The notes: generated by a model not told the origin, from the letters alone. A DNA stretch of 64,000 bases from Dasypus novemcinctus (GCF_030445035.2 NC_080677.1:157791169-157855168); one strand, 5' to 3'. Positions 32,892 to 45,745 are shown, counted from the first letter of the stretch. Made by a program: numbers and translations.

Positions 32892-35256
32892 TGTTTTAGT
32901 GTCCTCATTGCTAAAGCAAATACTAGGCAATGGGTTAACTTAAACAATGGAATTTATTGTCTCATGGCTTTGAGGATAGAAGTCCAAATCAAGGCATTTT
33001 CAAGGCAATGCTTTCTTCCCAGCTAGTATTCTGGGGCTGGATGCCAGTGATCCTTGGTCCTAGGCTGCTCTGACATATGACAGTTTCATGGTGACCTCTC
33101 CTGGCCTCTCCATTCTCTTCCAGATTCTGTGGACTTTCAGCTTCTGGTTGCTCTCTGTGTGTCTCTCTCTGAATTTCATTCTGCTTATAAAGGACTCCAG
33201 TAATAGGGTTAACAACCATCCTTATTGAGGTGGGCCACACCTTAACTGAAATAAACTCATCAAAAGATCCTATGTATAATGGGTTCATACCCACAGGAAT
33301 GGATTAGGTTTGATGTTGTTCTGGACTACATAACTCCAAATCACCACAGTCCACCCTCTGGACCCCAAGAAGGCATATTCTTCCGATATGCAGAACACAT
33401 TCATTTCATCACAACATTTGGGCCTTAACTCATTTCAGTAGCAATGCTAAGTACAAAGTCTCATCAGTATGGGTGTTGTCTGTCTTGGGGCACAGTTCCT
33501 TTCTGTCTTTGGACCTGTAAAACCTAGAAAATAAGTTACATGCTTCCAATATACAATGGAGGGACTGACATAGAATAAACATTCTTGTTCCAGAAGGGAG
33601 AAATTGGAAGGAAAACATGAGTCACGGGTCCCAAACAATTCCAAAACCCAACATGGCAAACTCCATTAAATTTCAAGGTCTGAGAGTCATCAATGGATTG
33701 ATGTTTTGCCACTGTGCCTGATGGAGCAGCAGCCCCACCCCTTCCAAGTGCTTGTGGTCATGCTCTCCCCAAACTCTTGGTTGTATGCCCTACACTTTCT
33801 GAGCATCAAGATGGCTCTCCGTTAACCCCAGGACCCAGACCCCACCCTTTCTGAGCTTTGGGGTGGTGGCTAGGCTCTCCAGAAACCCGGGGACACAGGC
33901 CCCACACTCTGAGCACTGGGGTGATAGCACTGTTCCTGAACAATGGGCATGAGGCCTGCCCCCTCTAAGCACCAGGGAAGATGGTTTGCCCCCCTCCAAA
34001 CGCAGGGGCAGACACACATGGCTGGGCCGCTCTCTTAGCCCGAGGAGATCACTTTGGTCCACACCTCAGCTACCATGGTTCTGCCCTTGAAGACAGTCTT
34101 CCATCAATTCATCTCTTCTCTCTTCCTTCTAGTCCAGGCTGGCAGTGGTTCCACTCACACAAATTCTGCAAAAAAAAAAAAAAACAAAGAAAAAAGACTC
34201 AGCTTTGCATGTAGTTCAAAAAAAAATCCAAAGACAGTAAACTTTCCACAGATCTTTCCTGCATAACCGCATTTCCAAACTTGACTTCCCCTGAAATGCC
34301 TGCCTGGTTCTATGTTCAGTTAATCCCCCACGTAATGCACTATTCTCTGGGGACTCACTTTTTAAAAGCTCATAATTTTCCAAACCTTCAATTTCTGATC
34401 TTTTTCTGTGCCCAGTATTTCAGTTCTGAGCTTATCCCTTTCTTGCATTTTACTATAAGCTGCAAGGACACACCAGGCTACACTTCCCACACTTAGTTTT
34501 GAAATCTCCTCAGCTAAATATCCAACTTCGTCATTTTCAAGTTCTACTTTCTCTCTGACATCAGAACTCAATTTTGCCAAGTTCTCTGCCTCTTTAAAAC
34601 AAGAATCACCTTTTCTCCTGTTACCCATAACACATTCATCATTTCTAAGACCTCATCGGAAGTACCTTTAGCATCCAAATATCAACCAACAGTCTCTTCA
34701 AAGCAATCTAGGCTTTTCTAGAAAGTACCTCACAATTCTTCTGGCCTCTATTCATTACCGAAATCCAAAGCCATTTCCACATTTTTGGTGTTTGCAATAG
34801 CAGCACTCCATTCTCCTAGCACCAAATCGGTTTTAGTTTCCTCATTCCTAAAACAAACATCATGCAATAGGTTTTCTTAAACAATTGGAATTTCATGTCT
34901 CATGGTTTTAAGGCTAGGAAAAGTCCAAATCAAGGCATCGTCAAGGCAATTATATCTTCCCGAAGACTGGCTGCAGGTTATCCTGTGTCACATGACAACG
35001 CACATAATGACATTTCCTGGCCTCTCCCTTCTCTTCCAGGTTTTATTGACCTCCAGCCTCTTGCTTCCTCTGGCTTTCTCTATCTCTCTGTCTAAATTTC
35101 ATTCTGCTTATAAAGGACCCCAGGAATAGGATTAAGATCCATCCTGGTCAAGGTGGGACACAGCTTAACTGAAGTAAACTCATCAAAATGTCCTACTTAC
35201 AATGGGTTCACACCCACAGGTGTTTTTCTGGAGGTACATAACTCCAAACCACCACA
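32892..35256 (-). mobile_element. MaLR (ERVL-MaLR) element with both LTRs, minus strand
   Basis: Left LTR 32892-33348 and right LTR 34829-35256 are clearly related but diverged. CCATT flanks both sides (32887-32891, 35257-35261), the 5-bp size expected of ERVL-type elements. Beside the right LTR, on the minus strand, TTTGGTGCTAGGAGAATGG and CAAACACCAAAAATGTGGAA match the typical MaLR primer site and leader. The 1.48-kb interior is MaLR-like and non-coding. It is a broken fossil, much older than the element at 23350. Confidence 0.85.
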
Positions 35257-35261
35257 CCATT

Positions 35262-35540
35262 TGTAGGGCTTAGATTGATTTTCAAAGTAGTTCTTCACAG
35301 GCACAAGTGTTTTTAAAATCTAGCTTATATTCAATAGCAAAGAGATAAAATGCCTTTTGCCAAGCTTGTTTGTTTTCTAATTCAATATCAGATTACTCAC
35401 CAAAATGTTGTGGTTCATTCATCTTGCTGGAACTTGTTCATGTATTCCTCAAATGTAATCTTTGGTTCTCCATTCATACTTACAAATGAAGGGCTACTCT
35501 GCTTAATATAAATAAGTTTCCTACAATTGTTAACTCTGTC
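35262..35540. repeat. Copy B of the duplicated segment, right part
   Basis: Matches 1600-1816 and 2599-2660: CAAGTGTTTTTAAAATCTAG, GTATTCCTCAAATGT, GAAGGGCTACTCTGCTTAA, AAGTTTCCTA. The LTR found in copy A is absent here. Confidence 0.55.
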
Positions 35541-36349
35541 TCTAGCAGCCAGGAACAGTCCTGGTTTTCTCCTATTGTCCTGGTATACCATCTAGCTTAA
35601 ATTTGTTCCAGATATCTTATTTTAAATGGAGTATTATTATTTATAGTTGAATAGTGAATTAAAATAGCCTTTATTAGTTTGATATATCTCTGCTCTTCAC
35701 TTTCAGATTCTACCAAGATGTGTCTAGTGATGTGTATGACACAAATTCAGTAAATAGAATTCTCACATTAACATGTGGTTAACTCTCAGAATCAATCAGA
35801 GATAACCCATCTCTTTTCCAGATCCATTACAGAAGCTGGACAACTGTGGTCATCTGAAAGACTGACGCAAAGCACTTATCCTCCTTTTACCTAACTTAGA
35901 AGTCACTAAGGGTGGGAGAGCTGTGGATATTCATCAAAAACATTGCAGGGCAAATGACCAGCCCAGCCATCCAGAGCAAAAGATTATGGTTGAGGCATAC
36001 AATAGAGCACAGAAAGCTGGGGAGAGAATTTCTTTGGGAAATTAGGGTACTCAAAGCTCTCTTGAAATATTGAGTAATTTACAAAGCCAAATGCATGCAC
36101 AGGACAAGGCACATGCTTATAAAGACCTAAGAAGACCCTCTGCCTGATCACTGGATTCCATGCAAACACATTTGATTAAAGAAGTGAGGGCTAAGGCAGA
36201 GTTTAAATAGCTGGCTAAGCATCCAAAGTATGCCAAGCACAGAGCCAATCTACAAAGAGTAGGAGAAGATTTTTTTCCATTTCTTTCCTCTCAGTTTGCC
36301 TGTTTGCTTGCTTGTTTGTTTTGGCTTCTGGTGTTTAAAGACATTTATA
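35541..36349. other. AT-rich intergenic DNA, nothing recognised
   Basis: No gene or repeat family recognised apart from short T/G-rich simple sequence at about 36296-36320. Confidence 0.5.
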
Positions 36350-37176
36350 TCAAAAGACTAGTTGAGCAAAGTCAAAGGAATGAAGACTTCAGAGATAAGA
36401 CAATATAAAGAATACAGACTTTATAAAATAAAGTTTACTAAATAAACAAACAGCTATAGTCTACATTGAGCAGCAAAAACAAACTCTGAAAAGAAGAAAA
36501 ATCTGATTTCAAGAGTTACCATATTATAATATTAAAAATGCCTGGTTTCCCCAAAGAAACTATAAAGCATGCAAAGAGATAAAAGAATGTGTAATATTCA
36601 CAGAAGAAATCAACAGAAACTGTCCCTGAGGAAACACAGACACAGGACTTACTAGAGAATGACTTTAAATCAACTGTTGCTAAAAGCTAAAGGAAACCAT
36701 GGGTAAAAAGTGGAAGGAAACCAGGAGAATTATGTATAAACAAAAAATATATATCAATAAAGGGATAGAAATTATAATAAGAACCACACAATTTCTGGAT
36801 TTGAAATGTACAATAACTGAAATAGAAAATTCACTACAGGGATTCAATAGCAGATTTCAGCAGGTAGAAGAAATATCAGCAAACTTGAAGATATTTCAAT
36901 TTAAATTATCTAGCCTGAGGAGCATAAAGTAAAATGAATGTAATAATGAGCAGAGTCTGAGACCTATGGGATACCATTAAGCATACCAATATTTGAGAGT
37001 CCTATGAAAGGAAGAGAGAAAGGGACATAAGGAATATTTCAAGAAATATTGGCAAAACACTTCCCAAATTTGAGAAAAGACATAAATCTAAACATTTAAG
37101 AAGCTGAACAAATTCCAAGAATGATAAACATAAAGAAATCTACATCAGGACTCATTATAATCAGATTGTAAAATAA
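36350..37176 (+). mobile_element. HAL1/L1 ORF1-type sequence, plus strand, part 1
   Basis: AGGGATTCAATAGCAGATTT, AAATTTGAGAAAAGACATAA and GACTCATTATAATCAGATTG match the ORF1 region of HAL1/old L1. The related copy at 60140-60860 shows the same order. It is broken by many stops and was later hit by a CNN3 retrocopy. Confidence 0.75.
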
Positions 37177-37185
37177 CTAAAGACA

Positions 37186-39180
37186 GTGGTGCTGGCAGTT
37201 GGGTGAGTCAACAGGACTCTAGAGTGGACCGGGGGCTTTCAGGACCCAGCCAGACCAAGTTGCCAAGACACAGCTCATGCCCCATTGCTGCGTCTGATCG
37301 TCCCCTGCACTGCCGAGAGGAGCAAGATCCGAGCATCTCCCACTGCAGCCTCTCCTTGAGGCCAGGAATGAGGAAGCTGAGTGTAAGAGACCTCCAGACC
37401 CTAGCACAACTTCCTCCTGCTGCCCAAACCACCATGACCCACTTCAACAAGGCCCTTCCTATGGAATCTTGGCTGAGGTCAAGAACAAGATTGCATCCAA
37501 ATATGATCATCAGGCAGAAGATCTTCACAGCTGGAGAGAAGAAGTGATGGGCATGAGCATTGGCACAACTTTCAGTTGGGCCTGAAAGATGACCTAATCC
37601 CCTGTGAACTCATAAACAAACTACAGCCAGGTTCAGTGAAGAAGCTCAACGAGTCCTTGTTAAACTGGCTTCAGTTGCAGAGTATTGGCAACTTTATTAA
37701 AGCTAGTCAGGCTTATGGTATGAAGCCACATGACATATTTGAAGCAAATTATCTTTTTGAGAATTGGAAATATGACCCAGGTTCACACTATGCTGGTGAC
37801 ACTTGCAGATCTGGCTAAGACAAAAGGATTCCATACAAACACTGACATTGAAGTTAAGTATGCAGAAAAACAGTACGTTTTGATGAAAGAAAATTAACAG
37901 CTGACCAAAGTGTAATTGACTTGTAGATAAGAACCAACAAATGTGCCAGCCAGGCAGATATGACAGCCTATGGAATTGAGATGCAAACTGACAAACCTTT
38001 TGACCAGACCATGATTAGTCTGCAGATTGGCTCTAACAAAGGAGCCAACCAGTCAGGAATGTTAGCACCAGGTACCAGAAGATACATCTATGATCACAAG
38101 CTAACACTAGAACCAGTGGACAACTCAATGATTTCTCTGCAGATTGATACCAATGCAACTGCCTCCCAGAAAGAAATGTGTGTGTGAGCTTGGGTGTCAA
38201 ATATATGATCCCAAATTCTGTGCTGCTCCGACAGAACCCATCATTCACAATGGAAGTCAAGGAACAAGAACAAGTAGGTTGGAAATCAGTAATAGCTATT
38301 ATCAGGCAGAATACCCTAATGATATCATGGCAAGTACCAAGATGGCTACCCCAGAGGTTACCAATCTAGGGACCCGATATTGATTATTAGATACACAAAA
38401 AGCACCTCAGTATTTCATCCAGTTTTTACTCAGTGAGAACCAAGATAGTCCTGATTAATTTTTATCTTGTCTTCACAAAACATTATAATGCTTCTTGTAC
38501 CTAAAAGACATATTGCCTTACATGCATTCCTTTTTTCCTTTTTCTGCCTCTTCCCTAAATAGTTGCCTGGTAATGCTGTAACAGGTAAATCAAAGAGCAT
38601 AACCAATAACCCACATATGAAGTAAAAAAGAATACTGTGAAAGGGGAGCACACTTGCACAGCCAATTCTTTTATTAAAGATCTGTATATTTTTACAAGCT
38701 TCTACTTAACTGGTATTTTCAGACAACAGGAAGCTTCTTTATTCTTTTTTTTTTTTTTTTTCATTACAGTTTAGTGCCTGGTTTCTACATGGAAGACTAA
38801 ACTCATGCTTATAGCCAAATGTGGTCTTTATCAAACTAAATCCAAGCTGCAACAGTTTAGGAATTTACCTACCAATGTTTTTACAGCACTGTTTGCTAAT
38901 TTTTAAATAAAGTCATGATCAGTATGCATTTGTGATTATTTGTGTACTCATTCTCTTACCCAAGCTGACAGGAGCTTTTCAGAGTGGGGTTTCTAAAGGA
39001 GCAGGACAAAACCAGCCTGCAGACATTTAGGTCTGGGTGGTGCATTTGCCCTTTCTGTTCATGCATTTGCATCAGTGTGGAATTGCTCTGTTTTCTTCAA
39101 CTGTATTTATTGCTGCATTTCTGAGCATAAATTTATCCCACTGAATTTTTTTATAAATATTTTTTTAACACTAAAAAAAG
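37186..39180 (+). pseudogene. Processed CNN3 (calponin-3) pseudogene
   Basis: An intronless copy of calponin-3 mRNA. The start is at 37434 (MTHFNK), then pieces such as [70 protein letters not shown], and the end region AAPTEPIIHNGSQGT, with TAG at 38388. Frameshifts (after the start, near 37555, near 37800 and in the last repeats) and stops near 37895 and 37925 destroy the frame. A 5' UTR (37186-37433) and a long 3' UTR are kept, with AATAAA at 38906 yet about 260 nt more sequence before a short A-run at 39173. CTAAAGACA flanks both ends (37177-37185, 39181-39189), proving L1-type insertion. Confidence 0.93.
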
Positions 39181-39189
39181 CTAAAGACA

Positions 39190-39393
39190 AAGAATCTCAA
39201 AAGCAGGGAAAGAAAAGTGACTCATGTACAAGAGATCCTCAAAAAGATAAACTGCAGATGTCTCATCAAAATCTACAGAGACCAGAAGCCACTGGGATGA
39301 CTATTTTAAAGTGCTGAAATTTAAAAAAAATAAAAATAAAATACTATCAACTAAGAAATCTAGAGCCAACAAAATTACCCTTCAAAAATGAAA
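39190..39393 (+). mobile_element. HAL1/L1 ORF1-type sequence, part 2
   Basis: Resumes after the CNN3 retrocopy (AGAATCTCAAAAGCAGGGAA, CAAGAGATCCTCAAAAAGAT, then TTACCCTTCAAAAATGAAAG). Confidence 0.75.
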
Positions 39394-39738
39394 GAGGGAA
39401 GTAGACTTGGCCCGGTGGATAGGGCGTCCGTCTACCACATGGGAGGTCCAAGGTTCAAACCCCAGGCCTCCTTGGCCCGTGTGGAGCTGGTGCACGCACA
39501 CTGCTGATGCGCTCAAGGAATGCCGTGCCACGCAGGGGTGTCCCCGCATAGGCACTGCACACACGGAGAGCTGACGCAGCAAGATGATGCAACAAAAAGA
39601 AACACAGATTCCCGTGCCGCTGACAACAACAGAAGCAGACAAAGAACACGCAGCAAATAGACCCAGAGAACAGACAACTGGGGTGGGGCGGGGCAGGGCG
39701 GAGGGGAGGGGAGAGAAATGAATGAATGAATGAATGAG
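39394..39738 (+). mobile_element. DAS-type SINE with internal deletion, plus strand
   Basis: Typical head (GGAAGTAGACTTGGCCCGG) and tail ending in (GAAT)n. It lacks the central block holding the second CGCAAGGAG repeat and the CCAGGAATGG motif, so it is shorter than full length. Confidence 0.85.
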
Positions 39739-39838
39739 AGGGGAACAGGTATATCTCAGTGGTTGAGTGCCTGCTTCACATGTACTGAGGTCTTAGGTTC
39801 AATCCTCAGTACTTCCTAAAAAAAGAAAAAGAAAAAAG
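39739..39838 (+). mobile_element. tRNA-like SINE monomer, plus strand
   Basis: GGGGAACAGGTATATCTCAG ... TCAATCCTCAGTACTTCCT and an A/G tail. It sits immediately after the previous SINE, inside L1 sequence that resumes at GGAGAAATTAAGGCATT. Confidence 0.8.
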
Positions 39839-40755
39839 GAGAAATTAAGGCATTTCCAAATAAACAAAAGAAGGAGTTCATTGCTAGCAGGGCTGCCACA
39901 ACAAATGGGCCAAAGAAGAAATCACAAGGGAAATTAAAAAGTACTTAGAGATTCATGGAAATGATAACATAACATACCAAAATTTAAGGGATACAGTGTT
40001 CAAGGGCAGAATTTATAGCAGTAAATACCTACATTTAAAAATAAGAAAGATCTCAAACCAATAACTTCACATCTTGATAAACTAGAGAGAAAGCGGAAAC
40101 TAAACCCAAAGCTAGCAGAAGGAAGGAAATAATAAAGAATAGAACATCCATAAAAGAAATAGAGAACAATAAACAATACAGGGAATCTACAAAACAAAAA
40201 GTTGCTTCTTCAGAAAGATCAACAAAATTGACAAAACTTTAGCTAGAGTGACAAAAAAACAAAAACAAAAAACAAAGAAGATGCAAGTGACTAAAACAAA
40301 ATAATGAAAGAAGGATGTTACTACCAACCTTATGGAAATAAAACACACTATAAGAGACTATTATGAATATCTGTATGTCAACAAATTAGATAATCTAGAT
40401 GAAATTGGCAAATTCCTAGAAAAACAAAAACTACCAAAACTGACTCAAAAAGAAATAGAAGATCTCAATGGACCAATAACAAGTAAAAAGACTTAATCAA
40501 TAAAGAAATACCTCCCAACAAGAAAGCCCCAAAACAGATAGCTTCATTGGTGAATTCTACCAAACATTTAAAGAAGAATTAACACCAATCCTTCTCAAAC
40601 TCTTCCAAACTGTGGAAGAAGAAGGAACATTTCCTCACTCATGCTATGAGGCCAGTATTACCTCACATGAAACCTAGATGAGGCCATCACAAGAAAAGAA
40701 AATTACAGAGCAATATTCTTTATAAATATAAATGAGAGTCCTCAACAGAATACTA
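39839..40755 (+). mobile_element. L1 ORF2 sequence, plus strand
   Basis: GAAATCACAAGGGAAATTA, AAGCTAGCAGAAGGAAGGAA, AATTAGATAATCTAGATGAA and TTCTACCAAACATTTAAAGA are standard L1 ORF2 reverse-transcriptase-side landmarks in order. It is heavily degraded and was joined to ORF1-type sequence upstream. Confidence 0.8.
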
Positions 40756-40960
40756 ATATAATATCATTCATATAATAAATGGAATATCTTTTTTCATTGT
40801 ACTGCTATATACATAATTATGTGGAAATGCAACTTGGGGAGACTTTTATATTACAACTCTCCTTTCATTCATCACTTTTGCAAATAGTTGACTTTTTTAG
40901 GAATACAGTCATTTCATCTGAATAGGTTCTTATGTTTTTTCTTGATTTTTTAAATAGACA
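40756..40960 (-). mobile_element. L1 ORF2 sequence, minus strand, adjoining
   Basis: TAATAAATGGAATATC...GGAAATGCAACTTGG and GGAATACAGTCATTTCATC read as reversed ORF2. The switch from plus to minus at about 40755 shows an inversion or two abutting L1 pieces. Confidence 0.55.
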
Positions 40961-41389
40961 TGAACTTTATTTCTTGTTACTCTCTTAATAAGCAGGTTAG
41001 GTGAAGCCTCAGCCTATCCCAGTGGTGCTAAGAGAAGATCTGGATAGTTTGAGGGCAGGGTCATTTGTCCATTCAGAGGGAATGGAGTAACATACCATAG
41101 GATACAATACCATAGAATGATGGGTACAGGAATAACAGTCATTGTTTAAAAACAGAGCATCCAAAAATAGGCACAAAATTACAGGGTAAGTATCAAGTTT
41201 CACTTTAACAGCTCTCCATCCTACTTGTGTTTTCTCAAGAATTCTCTCCTGGTACAACCTTAGAAGACATTATATTGTTTATTTAAGGGAACTTCTTAAA
41301 AAGCCTCATGAAACAAATCAAACTGTATTCTCAGTACCCTTATTTCTATTATATAATGTAGGTGCTAATTTTATTCCACATTAGATGAA

Positions 41390-41942
41390 ATCATGGACTC
41401 CCATCACTTTCTCATAAATTGAAACACCTCTCACTAAGCTCACTAATGATTTACCTATCATTAAATTCAACCAGCATTTTTCATTTCATAGTTGTTCTCC
41501 TAATACAATTTGACACTGTTGATCTTTTTCTTCCCCTTAAAACACTCTTTGCATGGTTCCCATGATTCTGCACTCTCCTGGTTTCCTTCTTCTTTTCTAG
41601 TGGCTTCTCAATCATCTGTGCAACTGCACTCTCCTCTACCTAACCATTAAATACTGGGTTTCTTTCAGACTTGATCCTACAGCTTTCTCTTTTCATATCA
41701 TACTCTCTCTTTCAGTAGGCCGATCTCACCTACTCCCAAATGATTCACAGTGTTTATCTATAACCCATATCTGTTCTTCAAGTTTCAAGCTCATATAACC
41801 AATTGCTGAGCTGACAGCTTTAAAAAAATTTTTTTTGTACAGGTTTTTCCTATCTCATGGTGCCACCTGGTCGCTTAAGAAACCTAGGTGTTATCCTTGA
41901 TGTCACCCTCTCCATACTTTATGCATACTTCTTTCTGAGGTC
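41390..41942 (+). mobile_element. L2-like LINE fragment, plus strand
   Basis: CTCACTAATGATTTACCTA, TTTGACACTGTTGATC and GGTGTTATCCTTGATGTCAC follow the order of the L2 reverse-transcriptase region (FDTVD motif). It is old and degraded. Confidence 0.55.
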
Positions 41943-41957
41943 TTACCAAAGGATTTT

Positions 41958-42869
41958 TTTTCTTTTTTCCAAATTCTACTCAATTTATTCATTTTTTAAA
42001 AAATATTACATTCAAAAAATATGAGGTCCCCATTCACCCCACCGCCCCCACCCCACCACTCCCCCGACAGTAACACTCTCCCCCATCATCATGTCACATC
42101 CATTGCATCTGGTGAGTACATCTCTGTGCATCGCTGCACCCCATGTCCTGTGGTCCACACCATAGCCCACACTCTCCCACGTTCCATCCAGTGGGCCATG
42201 GGAGGACATACAATGTCCGGCAATTGTCCCTGGAGCACCGCCCAGGACAACTCCAAGTCCTGAAAATGCCTCCACATCTCATCTCTTCCTCCCCTTCCCC
42301 GCACCCAGCAGCCACCATGGCCACTTTTTCCACACCAATGCCAAATTTTCTTGATTATTAGCCAAAATAGTTCATGAATAGGATATCATTAGGTCCACTC
42401 TGATCCTTACTGTATTCCTCCTTCCTGTGGACCTTGGCTTGGTTGTGTCCATTCCACATCTATGTCAAGAGGGGGTTTAGATTCCACATGGATACTGGAT
42501 GCAATCCTCCTGCTTTCAGTTGTAGGCACTCGAGGCTCCATGGTGTGGTGGTTGACATTCTTCAACTCCATGTTAGCTGAGTGGGGTAAGTCCACTAAAT
42601 CAGAGTGTAGGAGCTGAAGTCTGTTGAGGCTCAGGGCCTGGCTATCATATTGTCAGTCCAGGGATTCAAATCCCCTAGATATATCTTAAACCCTAGCACC
42701 AACTACAATTCCAGTAAAGTAGCATGAAAGGCTTGTGAAAAGAGATCCCAGCTCCATCACGCAGAAACACCAGCTCCAAAGAAGAGCCAACTGACATGGC
42801 AGTGAACCCCATCTGCCATGACCATAGAATCTGTGGGTCCTTTTAGCCCTCAAAAGGACCAATACCCGG
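41958..42869 (-). mobile_element. 5'-truncated young L1 3' end, minus strand
   Basis: TTACCAAAGGATTTT lies at both ends (41943-41957, 42870-42884) and the insert starts with a T-rich tail. The C-rich run at 42036-42067 and the ATGATGATGGG-type complement match the L1 3' end at 48824, so both belong to one lineage-specific L1 family. Confidence 0.85.
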
Positions 42870-43375
42870 TTACCAAAGGATTTTATAGTCACTGCCTTGG
42901 TTTCACGTTTTGACCATGCTTTCCTACCAATTCCCTGGATTTGATCTTTGCCCATGAGCCACTTCTTAATTTTAGCATTGTTTGCCATTTTAAGAAGCTG
43001 GGAACTTTCAAACCTGACACTTCCTGGCTCCCTATATTTAACAACTTTTTATTTAACTTTTCCCTCTCCTTTCACATTTGCAATAAACTGCGTACAGAAG
43101 CCACACAACATCTTCAATAACTTGCCTGAAAATCTCCTCAGTTTAATCATCCATCTCATTAAGTACATTTTCTATTTTCCATGTTACCACAGTCAACAGT
43201 GTTTCTCAACTCTCTGTCACTATGTAAAAGTGGTTTTCTCTCCTGTTACGATAATATTTTTCTTACTTACTTTAAGGCCTTGCTGACAACTTGCTCAAGT
43301 GCCATCACATTAATACTCACTTTAAGACACTGTCCCTTTCCTTAACAAGCTCCTCATAATGTTCCAGCTTCTGTC

Positions 43376-43977
43376 TACTTAGCCCCAAAGTCAGTCCCAC
43401 ATTTTTAGGTTTTTGTGAGAGCAGCAGTACCAATATCTATATTGCTGATATTGGATGATCAAAGAGATGTTGCCAACACCTCTATTGCTCTCTAATAAAT
43501 TATCCCAAAATGTAGTGGCATAAAACAATAATCAGATTTTTCATCTCTTACTCTTTTTATGGTTTAGGAAATGGCTTTGATGGTCTGTACTGTCTTGTAG
43601 TTTCTCATGAGATTTAGCCACAAGAAAGCTGGGGATGTATATATCTGAAGGCTTGACTGGAGCTAGAAGAAAATCCATTTTCAGGGTGGCTAATTCATAT
43701 GGCTGGCAAGTTGGACCACTGCTCCTGAGAGGCCTCAGTGCCTCCATCTGGACCTCATCAGAGGGCCACTAGTGATGTAACAACGGGCTTCCCTCAAAGC
43801 AAGTGACCTAAGAGAATGGAAGACAAAGTGTCCTTTATGTCCTAGCCTGATCAACTCAGCTCTATTCTACTGGTCACACAGACTAGTTCCAATTCAGTGC
43901 AGAAGGAGACTGCACAAGGGCATGAAGGCCAGGGGGTGTCAATAATTGGAGGCCACCATGGAGGCTAGCTACCAGTT
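43376..43977 (-). mobile_element. MaLR LTR with a short piece of internal leader, minus strand
   Basis: On the plus strand CAAAGTCAGTCCCACATTTT is the reversed MaLR leader. The LTR follows (ATAAATTATCCCAAAATGTAG, CTGAAGGCTTGACTGGAGCT, GGTCACACAGACTAG, GAGGCTAGCTACCAG). A broken, old fossil. Confidence 0.6.
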
Positions 43978-43994
43978 TCTATTGGTTCATTTTT

Positions 43995-44349
43995 TTTAAA
44001 AGATTTATTTATTCATTTATTTCCTCCTCCTCATTTGCACTCAATGTGTCTGTTCATTATGTGCTCATCTTCTTTTTAGGAGGCACTGGAACCAAACCAG
44101 GGACCTCCCATATGGGAGGGAGGCGCATAATCACTTGAGCCACCTCTGCTCCCTGCTTTGTTGTATCTCTCATTGTGTTTTCCTCCTTGTGTCTCTTTGT
44201 TGTGTCATCTTGTTGCATAAGCTTGCCACACCAGCCCATCACATGAGCTTGCTGTCTTGCTCATCTTCTTTAGGAGGCACTGGGAACCAAACCAGGGATA
44301 TCCCATGTGGTAGGTGGGAGCCCAACTGCTTGAGCTATATCTGCTTCCC
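43995..44349 (-). mobile_element. DAS-type SINE, two-headed variant, minus strand
   Basis: Plus strand begins TTTAAAAGATTTATTTATTC and ends ATATCTGCTTCCCA. Two GGAGGCACTGG blocks about 200 bp apart. Flanks TGGTTCATTTTT and TGGGTCATTTTT look like the target duplication. Confidence 0.85.
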
Positions 44350-45190
44350 ATGGGTCATTTTTATCCTAGTGATGGGTTACATTTTTCTTCTTCACATGTC
44401 TACTAATTTTTTTGTTGAATGCTGGACACTGTAGAGTATATATTATTGAGTACTAGATTTTATTTCTTCCTTTAAATTGAACTTTTGGGCTTTGATCTGA
44501 CAGGAAGTTATTTGTGTTTCAAGGCTTATTTTTAAGCTTTGTTAAGGCAGTTGTAGTCTCTAATCCAGGACTAGTTTTGCCTATTAGGCATAACCCTCTG
44601 GGGTTTCTACTGAATGTCCAGGTGTTCAATGAGGGCTCTACATTTTGACTGACAAAAACTCAAGCATCTCCCAGCTGTGTGTGAGCTTTGTAAGCTCTGT
44701 TTAGCTTTTCTCTCTCCGGTCATGCTTTACTTGGCTCCATGTAATTTCATCCTATGCCTGTGTGGTTAAGTGTTCAGTAACAGACTCTCTGGTCAAGGTT
44801 TGCCTTACACATCATGGAGGTTCATCCTACACATGTGTGCCTAGGTATTTAGTGACAAACTGAAGAGGATCCCATGCAGATTTCTGGAATGCTTCATCTC
44901 CATAGCTCCCTCCTCTCTGGCACTCTGCCTCACATATCCCAGCCACATCAGCTCTCTAAACCCTGATCTGTCTCCTCCACTTAAGGAGAATTCCGTGATC
45001 TGCCTGGATTCCCCTTCCTGTCCTGCAGTATGAAAAATACCTCCACACAGAAAGGCAGGGTTTCACAGGGCTCGCCTCATTTGTTTCCTTTCTTTCGCGA
45101 TCACAGTTCTTCACTGTCTGTTATCTTTCTGAAAACAGTTGTTAAGCATATTTTGTCCAGGTTTTTACAATAAGACGACAAGCTCTCTCC
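44350..45190 (-). mobile_element. Old L1M-type sequence, minus strand
   Basis: TTCTTCACATGTCTACTAAT, GAATGCTGGACACTG and AAGGCTTATTTTTAAGCTTTG resemble reversed old L1M sequence. It continues weakly after the SINE to about 45730. Boundaries are uncertain. Confidence 0.5.
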
Positions 45191-45197
45191 CAATTAT

Positions 45198-45597
45198 TTT
45201 TTTTTTAATTTCTCTCCCCTTCCCCATCCCCCACCCCCGTTGTCTGTTTTTTGTGTCCATTCGCTGTGTGTTCTTCTGTGTCCACTTGTATTCTTGTCAG
45301 TGGCACCCAGAATCTGTGTCTCATTTTTTTTTTTTCTGCATCATCTTTCTGTGTGTGCAGCACCATTCCTGGGCAGGCTGCACTTTTTTTTGCGCTGAGC
45401 AGCTCTCCTTACGGGGTGCACTTCATGCGCGTGGATCACCCCTGTGTGGGGACACCTCTGTGTGGCAGGGCACTCCTTGCGCGCATCAGCACTGCACATG
45501 GGCCAGCTCCACACGGGTCAAGGAGGCCGGGGGTTTGAACCTTGGACCTCCCATGTGGTAGACGGACGCCCTATGCATTGGGCCAAATCCGCTTCCC
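45198..45597 (-). mobile_element. DAS-type SINE, minus strand
   Basis: From a T-run at 45198 to the head complement CAAATCCGCTTCCC at 45597. Flanking CCAATTATTT and CCATTATTT resemble a target duplication. Confidence 0.9.
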
Positions 45598-45745
45598 ATT
45601 ATTTCTTATTTTATCATTGCTGGAAACAGAAACTCCCTCCCTTATTTTTTCTGTTTATATTATCTGTTTTATTGTCTAAGTTACAGTTTGGTTTTCTCCA
45701 CTTCATTTACTTGAACTAGGTTTTCAAGTAAATTAAATATGTGGG

